Shown in pieces: positions 41,979 through 53,832 of a stretch of 64,000 bases of DNA (the first letter of the stretch is position 1; every line of letters begins with the position of its first letter). A program made the translations under genes and the position numbers. A model generated the notes under the pieces. That model did not search any database. It saw only the letters and a program-made list of their open reading frames with translations, and was not told where the DNA came from. This stretch comes from JBFGJH01 sp041586155 (GTDB taxonomy: Bacteria; Actinomycetota; Acidimicrobiia; Spongiisociales; JAENVV01), in assembly GCA_041586155.1 (NCBI GenBank), contig JBFHAT010000010.1, forward strand, positions 17,490-81,489. Reading direction: 5' to 3'.

Positions 41979-42755
41979 TCAGATCCAATAACGAACGATC
42001 GAGGCGAATTGATCGGGATCGAGGCTGGCTCCGCCGACGAGCGCTCCGTCGACCCCGGCTTTCGCCATGATGGCGGCGATGTTGCCGGAGTTGACACTGC
42101 CGCCGTACAGCACTCGCGTTCGTTGAGCGGCGTCGTCGGTCCAAGCCGATCCGAGCACCTTTCTGATTCGATCCGCCATGTTCCCTGCATCGTCCGGCGA
42201 GGCGGTGTGGCCGGTTCCGATCGCCCATACCGGTTCATACGCCACCACGAGGGCTCCGACCTGGTCGGCCGCCAGCCCGGCCAGTGACCCTCGCAGCTGG
42301 GTTTCCACGACGGATTCGGCCTCACCACTTTCTCGTTGTTCGAGGTGCTCACCGACACAGACGACGGGGGTCATGCCCGCCGCCAACACTGCTTTGGCTT
42401 TCCGGTTGACGGTCTGGTCGGTCTCTCCGAACAAGGAGCGCCGCTCCGAATGGCCGACGATGACATAGGTGACGCTCAGTTTGGCCAGCATGGCGGCACT
42501 GACCTCTCCGGTGAAGGCGCCCGACTCTTCCCAGTGCACGTTCTGGGCCGCCAGGCGCACCAGCATGTGGTCGGCTTCGATGACAGTCTGCGCCGATCGC
42601 AGTGCGGTGAAGGGTGGCGCCACGGCAACGTCGACCCGGTCGAAGTCGCGAGGGTCGAGGCGGTACGAGAGTTTCTGGATCATCTGGATCGCCTCGAGGT
42701 GGGTGGCGTTCATTTTCCAGTTGCCGATCATCAAGTTCTTGCGTTCGGTCGTCAT
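41979..42755 (-). CDS. tpiA: Triosephosphate isomerase
   Basis: TpiA interconverts DHAP and GAP. The 258 residues have GNWKMN with the catalytic Lys, the His electrophile in VGHSERRSLFGE, the catalytic Glu in AYEPVWAIGTG and GGSVNSGN near the end. The ATG at MTTERKN overlaps the pgk stop (ATGA); an in-frame ATG three codons earlier is less likely. Confidence 0.96.
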   Translation of the reverse strand: MTTERKNLMIGNWKMNATHLEAIQMIQKLSYRLDPRDFDRVDVAVAPPFTALRSAQTVIEADHMLVRLAAQNVHWEESGAFTGEVSAAMLAKLSVTYVIVGHSERRSLFGETDQTVNRKAKAVLAAGMTPVVCVGEHLEQRESGEAESVVETQLRGSLAGLAADQVGALVVAYEPVWAIGTGHTASPDDAGNMADRIRKVLGSAWTDDAAQRTRVLYGGSVNSGNIAAIMAKAGVDGALVGGASLDPDQFASIVRYWI

Positions 42756-43945
42756 TGCGCCCATTTCTCCAGTGCCGCCAATCCCGGCAGCGTCTTCCCT
42801 TCGATGAACTCGAGGCCCGCCCCGCCTCCCGTCGAGACGTGGCTGATGGCGGACTCGAGCCCGAGTTGTCGCACCGCAGCGACCGAGTCACCGCCCCCGA
42901 CCACTGTCAGTGCGTCGGCCGATGCGACGGCGCGAGCCACTACCGCCGTACCTTCCCGGAATGCTTTCCATTCAAACACGCCCATCGGTCCGTTCCAGAA
43001 GACCGACCGGGCTCGGCCGATTTCCTCGGCGAACCTCTCCCGACTGCGCGGTCCGATGTCCAGACCCATCTGCCCGTCAGCGATCGCGTCTGCATCCACG
43101 GTCGTGACGGGGGCGTCTTCGGCGAACTCCGGCGCCGTCACGATATCGACCGGCAGGAGGATCTTCTCGGCGTCCTTCGATGCCAGCACCTCCCGGAGCT
43201 CGTCGAGGTGCTCGAGTTCCACCATCGAGTCTCCCACCGCCATACCCCTCGCCGCCATAAGGCTGAAGCACATGCCGCCTCCGATGAGCATGCGGTCGAC
43301 CCTCGGCAGCAGCGAATGGATCACTCCGAGTTTGTCGGACACCTTGGCGCCGCCCAGCACCACGACGAAGGGACGAGGCGGATCGTCCAACAGCTGGGAG
43401 AGGGCTTGGACTTCTGCGACGAGCAACGGACCTGCCACCGACGGGAGATGGTCCGTCACGCCGACCGTCGAGGCGTGAGCCCGGTGGGCGCTGCCGAAGG
43501 CGTCGAGGACGAAGAGATCGGCCAGCTCGGCGATCCGGGCCGCCAGTTGGGGATCGTTGCTGGTCTCTCCGGCTTCGAAACGCGTGTTCTCGAGCAACAG
43601 GACATCGCCCGGTTCGGCGTCTCGCAATGCGCCGAGCACCTGCCGACCACCGGTTTCCTGGAGCGCAGTGACGGCGAACCCACCCAGCTCGGCGAGCCGA
43701 TCGGCCACCGGCGCCATACGGAGGGCGTCGTCATGGCCTTTGGGTCTCCCCAAGTGAGAGGCGAGCACCACCACCGCGTCGCGCTCGCGGAGCAGCTGGA
43801 TCGTCGGGAGCGCGGCCCGCAGGCGGAAGTCGTCCGTGACGGTGACCTTCTCTCCGTCGGTGTCCAGCGGCACGTTGAGATCGGCGCGGACGAGGACGCG
43901 GCGCCCTGCCACATCAACGTCGTCGATGGTGCGGTAGCGGCTCAT
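42752..43945 (-). CDS. pgk: Phosphoglycerate kinase
   Basis: PGK transfers phosphate from 1,3-BPG to ADP. The 397-residue enzyme has RVLVRADLNVPLD, SHLGRPKG, GGAKVSDKLGVI in the hinge region and the nucleotide loop GGGDSVAAV near the C-terminus. Its ATG overlaps the yvcK stop (ATGA). No gap gene precedes it here; yvcK and rapZ do. Confidence 0.96.
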   Translation of the reverse strand: MSRYRTIDDVDVAGRRVLVRADLNVPLDTDGEKVTVTDDFRLRAALPTIQLLRERDAVVVLASHLGRPKGHDDALRMAPVADRLAELGGFAVTALQETGGRQVLGALRDAEPGDVLLLENTRFEAGETSNDPQLAARIAELADLFVLDAFGSAHRAHASTVGVTDHLPSVAGPLLVAEVQALSQLLDDPPRPFVVVLGGAKVSDKLGVIHSLLPRVDRMLIGGGMCFSLMAARGMAVGDSMVELEHLDELREVLASKDAEKILLPVDIVTAPEFAEDAPVTTVDADAIADGQMGLDIGPRSRERFAEEIGRARSVFWNGPMGVFEWKAFREGTAVVARAVASADALTVVGGGDSVAAVRQLGLESAISHVSTGGGAGLEFIEGKTLPGLAALEKWAQ

Positions 43946-44907
43946 GATTTCGCCAATCCGGCCAGTGTTCGACCGAGTGCCAGCGGATCGTGCTGTGGCC
44001 AGACGGCGCCGTGGTCGGCGACGTCGGCCATGACCACCGTCCAGGCAGAAGTGTCGGGGTCGGGAGGACCGAGTCGTCGCAACCCTGACGGCACCTCCAG
44101 CGGACCTTCGTGGACGATGATGGTGCCCGCCCGCAACACCCCGCCGAATTCCTGCAGCGCCGCCACGTGGTCGGTCGCGCTGAGTTCTATGGTTTCGGCG
44201 TTCTGAGTCACGAGATTCATCACGTAGATCAAATCCGCCGACGACTCATTGATGGCATGGGCGATGCCGGGGACGATCAACGCCGCGATGAGCGATGTGA
44301 ACAGGCTGCCCGCCGACAGCACGATCTGATCGGCTTCGTACAAGGCGTGTACTGCCGCAGGATTCGCAGTGAGGTTGCCGGGCTGGAGGCGTACCTCGCC
44401 GATCGCTCCGGGTGTCGTGGCGATCGCCACTTGGCCGGCCACGGCCCGTCCGGCGATCGTCGCGGTCATCCGCGCCGGCTCCAGTGCCGCCGGGTAGACG
44501 TGTCCACAGCAGTGCAAGAGCTCCTCGGCGAGGCGCAGCGCCGCCGACACGTCCCCGGTGATTTCCATCAACGCCGCCATCATCAGATTGCCGAGCGAAT
44601 GGCCTCGCACGTCGCCCTTGGCGAATCGGTGGGCGAACAGCTCCGACCAGATCGTGGGCTCGGGCGCGAGGGCGAGGAGGCATTTGCGCAGGTCGCCGGG
44701 CGGCGGGATGTCCAGAGCCGGGGCGAGCCTCCCCGAAGAGCCGCCATCGTCTGCAACCGACACCACGGCCGAGACGGCGCCGGCATAGGCCTGCACCGCC
44801 TCGAGGGTTCGAGAAAGCCCAAGGCCGCCACCGACCGCGACCACGGCCGGGCCCTGAGGAGACACTCCGAGGAGTTCGAGCTCGGTCTGTGGGAGGGGTG
44901 TCGTCAT
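43942..44907 (-). CDS. yvcK: YvcK/CofD-like protein (gluconeogenesis factor)
   Basis: The 321-residue protein belongs to the YvcK family, with GGGLGLSRTL near the start, SVADDGGSSGRL and DLRKCLLAL, and GEVRLQPGN later. YvcK binds UDP-GlcNAc and influences cell-wall precursor synthesis in Bacillus and mycobacteria. The rapZ-yvcK order, usually followed by whiA, is widely conserved; here pgk takes the next place and whiA is absent from the window. Confidence 0.92.
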   Translation of the reverse strand: MTTPLPQTELELLGVSPQGPAVVAVGGGLGLSRTLEAVQAYAGAVSAVVSVADDGGSSGRLAPALDIPPPGDLRKCLLALAPEPTIWSELFAHRFAKGDVRGHSLGNLMMAALMEITGDVSAALRLAEELLHCCGHVYPAALEPARMTATIAGRAVAGQVAIATTPGAIGEVRLQPGNLTANPAAVHALYEADQIVLSAGSLFTSLIAALIVPGIAHAINESSADLIYVMNLVTQNAETIELSATDHVAALQEFGGVLRAGTIIVHEGPLEVPSGLRRLGPPDPDTSAWTVVMADVADHGAVWPQHDPLALGRTLAGLAKS

Positions 44908-45791
44908 TTGAGTCGATCCCGGTGGCGTATCGAGGCCTCGACGTTGTGCTGATCGGCCCACTCGGCGAGGGCCCTGGCGAACGCAACCGACCGGTGGTGG
45001 CCTCCTGTGCAGCCGATGGCCACCGTCAAGTACGACTTGCCTTCTTTCTCCATTCGCGGCATCAGGAACTCGAGGAGGCCCGTCAGGCGATCGAGGAACG
45101 CCTTGGCGTCGGGCTGGGCGAACACGTAGTCGAAGACTGCTTGATCTTCTCCGGTGAGGGGTCGCAGCTCTGGTACCCAATGCGGGTTGGGGAGGAACCG
45201 CACGTCGAAGACGAGATCAGCGTCGCGAGGAGCACCGTGCTTGAACCCGAACGACAGGAACGAGACCCGCATCCGCCGGTCGAGGTCCTCGCTCTCGAAC
45301 TCCTTCATCACCCGGCCGCGCAGGTCGTGCACGTTGTAGTCGGTGGTGTCGATCACGATGTCGGCCATTGCCCGTATATCGGTGAGTGTTTCACGCTCTT
45401 GGGCGATGGATGTCTCCAGATCGCCCCCGGGCACGGGATGGGGTCGGCGGACTTCGCCGAACCGGCGGACCAGTGCCTCGTCGGTGGCGTCGAGGAAGAG
45501 AACGGCGGTGTCGAGGCCGACCCGCTCGAGCCGTCCAACCTGGTCGCGAAGGTCAAGCTCCCTGATGCCCCCGCGCACATCGACCACCACGGCCAGGCGC
45601 TCGTTTCCGTCGGAGAAATCACGGTATTTGGCGACTTCGCTGATCAGCCCGAGGGGGAGGTTGTCGATGACCGAATAGCCGAGATCTTCGAGGACGCGGG
45701 CGACCGTCGACTTACCGGCGCCGGACATCCCGGTGACGACGACGACATTCGGTTGACGCACATCGACCTTCCGCCTCGACCTGGCCGCCAT
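44904..45791 (-). CDS. rapZ: RapZ-family nucleotide-binding protein
   Basis: The 295-residue protein has Walker A GMSGAGKSTVARVLED, the Walker B-like VVVDVRGG and the C-terminal domain with VRFLPNPHW and GCTGGHHRSVAFA. RapZ binds RNA in E. coli to control glmS; in actinobacteria its role is less clear. It begins 12 bases after uvrC, with GGAGGTGA formed by the uvrC end. Order uvrC-rapZ-yvcK is that of M. tuberculosis. Confidence 0.93.
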   Translation of the reverse strand: MAARSRRKVDVRQPNVVVVTGMSGAGKSTVARVLEDLGYSVIDNLPLGLISEVAKYRDFSDGNERLAVVVDVRGGIRELDLRDQVGRLERVGLDTAVLFLDATDEALVRRFGEVRRPHPVPGGDLETSIAQERETLTDIRAMADIVIDTTDYNVHDLRGRVMKEFESEDLDRRMRVSFLSFGFKHGAPRDADLVFDVRFLPNPHWVPELRPLTGEDQAVFDYVFAQPDAKAFLDRLTGLLEFLMPRMEKEGKSYLTVAIGCTGGHHRSVAFARALAEWADQHNVEASIRHRDRLK

Positions 45792-45803
45792 GCTAGGCGG
45801 GTG

Positions 45804-47627
45804 TCACCTCCGCAAGGCCTCGTACACCTCCTCGGCAACCCCGGCGGGCACCACATCGGACAGGTCGTCGACACTGGCCGCTCGCAGCCGTTTGAGACTC
45901 CCGAAACGCCTCATCAGCAGCCGCTTCCGGGTCGGCCCAACCCCAGGAACGTCATCGAGGATGGAATCGATCATCCGCTTCCCGCGTAGCTGACGGTGGT
46001 AAGTGACGGCGAACCGGTGCGCCTCGTCTCTGACTCTCTGCAGTAAGTAGAGCGCCGGCTCGTCGCGGGGAATGCGCACCGTGTCGGCCCGGCCGGGCAG
46101 GTACACCTCTTCCATCCTCTTGGCGAGGCCGGCGACGGGGATGTCCAAGCCCAGTTCGTCGAGCACACGGACGGCCCGCCCCACTTGTCCGGCGCCCCCG
46201 TCGATCAGTAGGAGTGACGGCGGGTAGCTGAACCGGCCACGCTCGTCTGGCGGCAGCTCACGCTCGCGTAGGTAGGCCCCGAAACGGCGCCGCAGCACTT
46301 CTTCCATCGATGCGAAATCGTCCTGGCCTCGCACCCACTTCACCTTGAAGCGGCGGTAGTCGGAGCGGCGTGGCAGCCCGTCTTCCAGCACCACCATGGA
46401 GCCGACGGTGTGGCTTCCCTGCATCGTGGAGATGTCGAAGCATTCGATGCGGAGGGGTGGCGCTGGCAAATCCAGCGCCTGCTGCAACGACCGCAGGGCT
46501 CGTGCCCGGGCGTTGGGGTCCGATTGACGGCGTAGCCGGTGACGTCCCAGCGTCTCCTTGGCGTTGACGTGCGCCGTCTCCAGCAGCCTCCGCTTGGCTC
46601 CTCGCTGCGGAACCCGAATCTCGACCTGCCCGCCCCGCCGCTCGGTCAGCCAGCGCCGCCAGATGTCGGTGTCGTCGGGCTCTTCGTCCACCACCACCAA
46701 AGGCGGCGGAGTCTCACGCCCATACCGCTCGCGGAGCATCTGACCGATGAGCTCGGCGGTGGTGACCTCTTCTACTTTGTCGACGATGGTCGTGTACTGC
46801 CCGGTCAGCCTGCCCCGCCGGACGAGGAGCACCGCCAGCGCCGCTTCCAGCTCCCCATCTTCGACTGCAATCACATCGAAGTGCTCGGGACGGTCGGTGA
46901 CCACTTCTTGGCGGGCGATGGCTTTCTCGAGGTCGCGCAGCTGGTCGCGTAGCCGGGCGGCCCGCTCGTACTCCTGTCGGTCCGACGCGGCCTGCATCTC
47001 GGCTCTCAGCTCGTTGCGGATCTCGACGTTGTCGCCGTCCAAGAATCGGGCCAGCCCGTCGACGTGCTGTCGGTATTGCTCTGCGGTCACGGCGCCGATA
47101 CACGGCGCGGAGCACTTTTCGATGTCGTACAACAGACATGGGCGGCCACGAGAGGCATGGTCACGGAACTTGCCGTCGCTGCAGGTGCGAATCGGAAACG
47201 TCTTCAACAGGAGGTCGAGCGTGTTGCGTATGGCATATGCATGGGCGAACGGCCCGAAGTACTGATCTCCTTTGCGCCTCCGACCGCGGCGCACTCGGGC
47301 GGCCGGCCAGTCGTCGCGCCGGGTGATCGTGAGGAACGGATACGACTTGTCGTCACGGAGCCGGATGTTGAACCGGGGCTTGTGCTTTTGGATGAGGGAG
47401 TATTCGAGCATGAGCGCCTCGACCTCGTTGTCGGTGACGATCACGTCCACGGTGTCGGCGGCGCCCACCATGGTCCGGGTCCGGGTGGCCAGATCCTTGT
47501 TGAAGTAGCTGATCACCCGTTTGCGCAACGATTTGGCCTTGCCGACATAGAGCACCTGGCCGTGCCGATCTCGGAAGAGATACGCCCCGGGCGCATCGGG
47601 AAGCTCGGCGGTCTTTGGTCGCTTCAT
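45804..47627 (-). CDS. uvrC: Excinuclease ABC subunit C
   Basis: UvrC makes both incisions of nucleotide excision repair. The 607-residue protein has the GIY-YIG nuclease (GAYLFRDRHGQVLYVGKAKSLRKRV), the UVR region around ATRLRDQLRDLEKAI-like sequence, the RNase H-like 5' nuclease domain and a helix-hairpin-helix end (DVPGVGPTRKRLLMRRFGS). Length is normal. A TACACT box ends ten bases before the ATG. Confidence 0.96.
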   Translation of the reverse strand: MKRPKTAELPDAPGAYLFRDRHGQVLYVGKAKSLRKRVISYFNKDLATRTRTMVGAADTVDVIVTDNEVEALMLEYSLIQKHKPRFNIRLRDDKSYPFLTITRRDDWPAARVRRGRRRKGDQYFGPFAHAYAIRNTLDLLLKTFPIRTCSDGKFRDHASRGRPCLLYDIEKCSAPCIGAVTAEQYRQHVDGLARFLDGDNVEIRNELRAEMQAASDRQEYERAARLRDQLRDLEKAIARQEVVTDRPEHFDVIAVEDGELEAALAVLLVRRGRLTGQYTTIVDKVEEVTTAELIGQMLRERYGRETPPPLVVVDEEPDDTDIWRRWLTERRGGQVEIRVPQRGAKRRLLETAHVNAKETLGRHRLRRQSDPNARARALRSLQQALDLPAPPLRIECFDISTMQGSHTVGSMVVLEDGLPRRSDYRRFKVKWVRGQDDFASMEEVLRRRFGAYLRERELPPDERGRFSYPPSLLLIDGGAGQVGRAVRVLDELGLDIPVAGLAKRMEEVYLPGRADTVRIPRDEPALYLLQRVRDEAHRFAVTYHRQLRGKRMIDSILDDVPGVGPTRKRLLMRRFGSLKRLRAASVDDLSDVVPAGVAEEVYEALRR

Positions 47628-47637
47628 CCTCCGGGCG

Positions 47638-47643
47638 AGTGTA
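47638..47643 (-). promoter_or_regulatory. Candidate -10 box (TACACT) of uvrC
   Basis: TACACT ends ten bases before the uvrC ATG; CGGAGG abuts the ATG with no space. The predicted leader is about four bases. No TGTC element is found at the PafBC distance, unlike at uvrB. Confidence 0.4.
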
Positions 47644-47657
47644 CCGAGCGGCCTGTT

Positions 47658-48328
47658 CTAGCCCTGGGCCCTCCATCGCAAGCCCAGCAACCGGGGCGGG
47701 CCGGCCCCGCCATCGGAGGCCCACTCCACTTCCTCGGCCTTCTCCAGATCCCACCCGGCATGCGCAGCGGCCGTAAGCAACGCGCCGAGCGGGCGGTGAT
47801 AGAAGCGGATGGTGCCGGCCCCGGCCCTCTCCTCGGTGGCTCCTTCCTGCAGATAGGTTCCCCAGCGCCAGAACACCTCTCCATCGGCCGGGTCGACGAC
47901 CGCCGCCGCACCAGGAGGGGTGAGCACCGGGTGATTCAACACTGCGACGAGCGAGCCGTTCTCCTTCACGACTCTCCGCAGCGCCGCCAATGTGCCGTAC
48001 ACCTCCGCGAGGTGCTCCAGCACGAGGACCACCACCGCCGTGTCGAACGCGTGCGAGCGAAGGCAGTCGATGTCGGGTAGGCGGGCGAGGACCACGGGAG
48101 CCGTTTTTGCCGCGGCGGAAGCCAGCACCGGATTCACGTCGAGGCCGACGAGAGTTCGGCCTTGGCGGCGCAAGCGGCGCAGCACTTGGCCCTGACCGCA
48201 GCCGACTTCGAGGATCCGTCCTTCATCGTGAACGAGCCGATCGACCAGGGGCAACACGTAGTCTTCGTAGGAAGGGTCCTCGATGACTTCACCCAGCCAC
48301 CATTCGGCGAGGTCGGCCCAGTCGGGTG

Positions 48329-48332
<4 letters not shown>
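47658..48332 (-). CDS. Class I SAM-dependent methyltransferase
   Basis: The 224-residue protein has the SAM motif ILEVGCGQGQVLRRLRRQG and GLDVNP at motif II, with VVLVLEHLAEVYGTLAALRRV as the post-II region. It is a Methyltransf_11/25-type enzyme whose substrate cannot be deduced. The GTG overlaps the uvrA stop (GTGA), so it is translated with uvrA, which may be only convenience. Confidence 0.82.
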
Positions 48333-51145
<2,813 letters not shown>

Positions 51146-51155
51146 GGACCGGACG

Positions 51156-51178
51156 ATTGTACCGGGACGCCGCGACAT
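51156..51178 (-). promoter_or_regulatory. uvrA promoter with weak PafBC-type motif
   Basis: ATGTCGCGG (51178-51170), eight bases, then TACAAT (51161-51156) fits the layout TTGTCRGTG-N8-TAN3T with the TGTCG core intact but three mismatches outside it. TACAAT is ten bases before the uvrA ATG. Confidence 0.45.
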
Positions 51179-51196
51179 CGATTCGACCGCGGATGT

Positions 51197-53209
51197 TCAT
51201 CGCTTGGCAGCCCTCTCCTGGCGGAGGTCGCGGCGCAACTCCTGAACCTCGTCGCGCAGGCGGGCGGCATACTCGAAACGCAGGTCGGCTGCCGCTTCGT
51301 GCATCTCCTCCTCGAGGCTCTTGATGAGCCGCTCCAAGTCGTCTCCTTCGAGGTCGAGCGTGATCTTGCGCTCCACCGACCTACGTCGCCGGTCCACCGA
51401 CGGGGCGTCCGTCGACTGCAGCAGCTCGAGAATATCGGACACCTTCTTTCGAATGGTCTGTGGGTCGATTCCGTTGGCTTCGTTGTATTGGATCTGGCGG
51501 AGGCGCCGACGCTGCGTCTCGCCCAAGGCCTGCTGCATGCTGTCGGTGACCTCGTCGGCGTACATCACGACCTGCCCGTCCACGTTGCGGGCGGCCCGCC
51601 CGATGGTCTGGATCAACGACGTCTTCGAACGGAGGAACCCTTCCTTGTCGGCGTCGAGGATCGCCACCAACGACACCTCGGGAAGGTCGAGGCCCTCTCG
51701 CAGCAGGTTGATGCCGACCAGTACGTCGAAATCTCCCATGCGCAGCTCCCTGAGGATCTGAACGCGCTCCAGCGTGTCGATCTCCGAGTGGAGGTAGCGG
51801 GCGCGGACGCCCATCTCGAGAAGGTACTCGGTCAGGTCCTCGGCCATCTTCTTGGTGAGTGTCGTGACGAGCACTCGTTGGTCGGCGTCGGCTCGATCGC
51901 GAATCTCATTGAGAAGGTCGTCGATCTGGCCTTTGGTGGGACGGACGATCACCTCGGGATCGACCAAGCCGGTGGGACGAATGATCTGCTCGACGACCTG
52001 AGAAGATCGCTCCACCTCGAACGGCCCGGGCGTTGCCGACAAGAACACCACCTGGTTGGCCTTTTCCAGCCACTCGTCGAAGCGGAGCGGTCGGTTGTCC
52101 ATCGCACTCGGCAAGCGGAAGCCGTGCTCCACCAGCACCAGCTTCCGGCTGCGATCGCCCTCGTGCTGGCCGCCGATCTGGGGCACGGTCACATGGCTCT
52201 CGTCGATGATCGTCAAGTAGTCGTCGGGGAAGTAGTCGAGCAGCGTATAGGGGGCCTCACCCGCTTCCCGGCCATCCAGAAAACGCGAATAGTTCTCGAT
52301 CCCGCTGCAGAACCCGATCTCCCGCATCATCTCGAGGTCGTACGAGGTCCGCATCCGGAGCCGCTGCGCCTCCAGCAGCTTGTTTGAACCTTCGAGCTCC
52401 CCCAGCCGGCGTTGCAGCTCTTCCTCGATCCCGGCGATGGCCCGCTCCATCCGCTGGCGGCTGGTGACGTAGTGGGTGGCCGGAAACACCCACAGCTCGT
52501 CGAGCTCGTCGATGACCTCTCCGGTGACCGGGTTCATGCGCAGGATCCGTTCGACTTCGTCACCCCAGAACTCGACCCGCGCCACCGTCTCTTCGTACGA
52601 CGGGAACACCTCGAGGGTGTCGCCGCGAACGCGGAATCGGCCACGAACCAGATTCACCTCGTTGCGCTCGTACTGAATGTCGACGAGACGGCGCATCGCC
52701 GCTTCGAGCGGGTACTCGACTCCCTTGTGGAGACGAAGCACCTGACCGAGATACATCTCCGGCGTGCCGAGCCCATAGATACACGACACCGACGCAACGA
52801 TGATGACATCCTCGCGAGTGAGCAGTGCGCTGGTCGCGGCATGGCGTAGCCGGTCGATCTCGTCGTTGATCGTGGCATCCTTCTCGATGAACGTGTCCGT
52901 CTGCGGCATGTACGCCTCGGGCTGGTAATAGTCGTAGTAGCTGACGAAATACTCGACCCGGTTCTTTGGGAAGAACTGACGAAACTCGTTGGCGAGCTGG
53001 GCGGCCAGCGCCTTGTTGGGCGCGATCACCAGCGTCGGGCGTTGCACCCGCTCGATCGTCCACGCCATGGTCGCCGACTTCCCCGAGCCAGTGATGCCAA
53101 GCAGAGTCTGGAATCGATCACCCTGCTGGATGCCGGCGGCCAACGCTTGGATCGCCTGCGGCTGGTCACCTTCCGGTTCGAAGTCGGCGTGCACCTCGAA
53201 TTTCGCCAC
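51197..53209 (-). CDS. uvrB: Excinuclease ABC subunit B
   Basis: UvrB receives damage from UvrA and positions UvrC. The 670-residue protein has Walker A GITGSGKSAT, the beta-hairpin region YVSYYDYYQPEAYMPQ-like (YFVSYYDYYQPEAY), helicase motifs DESHVTVPQIGG and QTIGRAARN, and the C-terminal UVR domain that binds UvrC. It begins with GTG exactly six bases after TAAGCT and has its own DNA-damage-type promoter although coaE lies just upstream. Confidence 0.97.
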   Translation of the reverse strand: MAKFEVHADFEPEGDQPQAIQALAAGIQQGDRFQTLLGITGSGKSATMAWTIERVQRPTLVIAPNKALAAQLANEFRQFFPKNRVEYFVSYYDYYQPEAYMPQTDTFIEKDATINDEIDRLRHAATSALLTREDVIIVASVSCIYGLGTPEMYLGQVLRLHKGVEYPLEAAMRRLVDIQYERNEVNLVRGRFRVRGDTLEVFPSYEETVARVEFWGDEVERILRMNPVTGEVIDELDELWVFPATHYVTSRQRMERAIAGIEEELQRRLGELEGSNKLLEAQRLRMRTSYDLEMMREIGFCSGIENYSRFLDGREAGEAPYTLLDYFPDDYLTIIDESHVTVPQIGGQHEGDRSRKLVLVEHGFRLPSAMDNRPLRFDEWLEKANQVVFLSATPGPFEVERSSQVVEQIIRPTGLVDPEVIVRPTKGQIDDLLNEIRDRADADQRVLVTTLTKKMAEDLTEYLLEMGVRARYLHSEIDTLERVQILRELRMGDFDVLVGINLLREGLDLPEVSLVAILDADKEGFLRSKTSLIQTIGRAARNVDGQVVMYADEVTDSMQQALGETQRRRLRQIQYNEANGIDPQTIRKKVSDILELLQSTDAPSVDRRRRSVERKITLDLEGDDLERLIKSLEEEMHEAAADLRFEYAARLRDEVQELRRDLRQERAAKR

Positions 53210-53215
53210 CAGGGC

Positions 53216-53238
53216 AGCTTATCGGCTGCCCCCGACAA
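53216..53238 (-). promoter_or_regulatory. PafBC/RecA-NDp-type promoter of uvrB
   Basis: Minus strand: TTGTCGGGG (53238-53230), exactly eight bases, then TAAGCT (53221-53216). The published actinobacterial motif is TTGTCRGTG-N8-TAN3T; only the eighth base of the left element differs. The hexamer ends six bases before the GTG, so the message should be leaderless. The hexamer contains the coaE stop codon. Confidence 0.7.
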
Positions 53239-53812
53239 AAAAATCGTCGAGGAAACGGTCCAGTTCGTCGAGCTGCGGGTCGAGGTCGGCGGCTGTGCCG
53301 TCGTTGTGGATGACGAAATCCGCGGCCGCCCGCCAGGTGTCTTCGTCGGGTTGGGCGGCCAGTCTGCGACCGATGTCCAGTGGCGTCATACCCCGCCCGA
53401 GCAGCCTGGCCCGCCGCGTCGTGAGAGACGCCACCACCACGACGACCGGCCAATGGGGAAACCAGTCGCGCAGGAGGGGCACCTCGACGGCCACGTCATT
53501 GGCGATCTCCTCGACGATTCCCTCGATCTCGGCGCGGATTCGGGGATGGGTGATGGACTCCAACCGCTCCAGCTCCTCCGGGTTGGTGAACACCACCGAC
53601 GCGAGGGCCGACCGGTCGATCCGGCTGTCGACAAGGGTCTCCGGCCAGCGGGCCACAACGTCCTCGTATGCGGCACCGTCTGGCTCGAGCACACGGTGGC
53701 CCACCCGATCGGCGTCGATCACCACCCAGTTTCGTTGCTCGAGCGCCGATCCAACGAACGACTTGCCTGCGCCAATACCTCCCGTCAGGACGATCCTTCG
53801 GTTACCTTTCAC
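53219..53812 (-). CDS. coaE: Dephospho-CoA kinase
   Basis: CoaE makes CoA from dephospho-CoA and ATP. The 197-residue enzyme has the P-loop TGGIGAGKS, VIDADRVGHRVLEP and the lid region around RRARLLGRGMTPLDIGRRLAAQ. Start is GTG, 20 bp from the divergent kinase gene. In M. tuberculosis coaE follows rpsA directly; here about 9.5 kb of Tad and signalling genes lie between. Confidence 0.93.
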   Translation of the reverse strand: MKGNRRIVLTGGIGAGKSFVGSALEQRNWVVIDADRVGHRVLEPDGAAYEDVVARWPETLVDSRIDRSALASVVFTNPEELERLESITHPRIRAEIEGIVEEIANDVAVEVPLLRDWFPHWPVVVVVASLTTRRARLLGRGMTPLDIGRRLAAQPDEDTWRAAADFVIHNDGTAADLDPQLDELDRFLDDFFVGGSR

Positions 53813-53820
53813 GCCGATGG

Positions 53821-53826
53821 AGCGTA
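53821..53826 (-). promoter_or_regulatory. Candidate -10 box (TACGCT) of coaE
   Basis: TACGCT ends eight bases before the coaE GTG, the same hexamer and spacing as at pyrG. It lies inside the 20-bp gap to the divergent histidine kinase gene, so the two promoters must overlap. Confidence 0.4.
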
Positions 53827-53832
53827 CAGCCG

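Noticed and set aside
51181..51200. GAAC and TCGAA near uvrA as a LexA box.
   Set aside because: The actinobacterial SOS box needs GAAC-N4-GTTC; the spacing and right half do not fit. I found no convincing LexA box before recN, uvrA, uvrB or uvrC.
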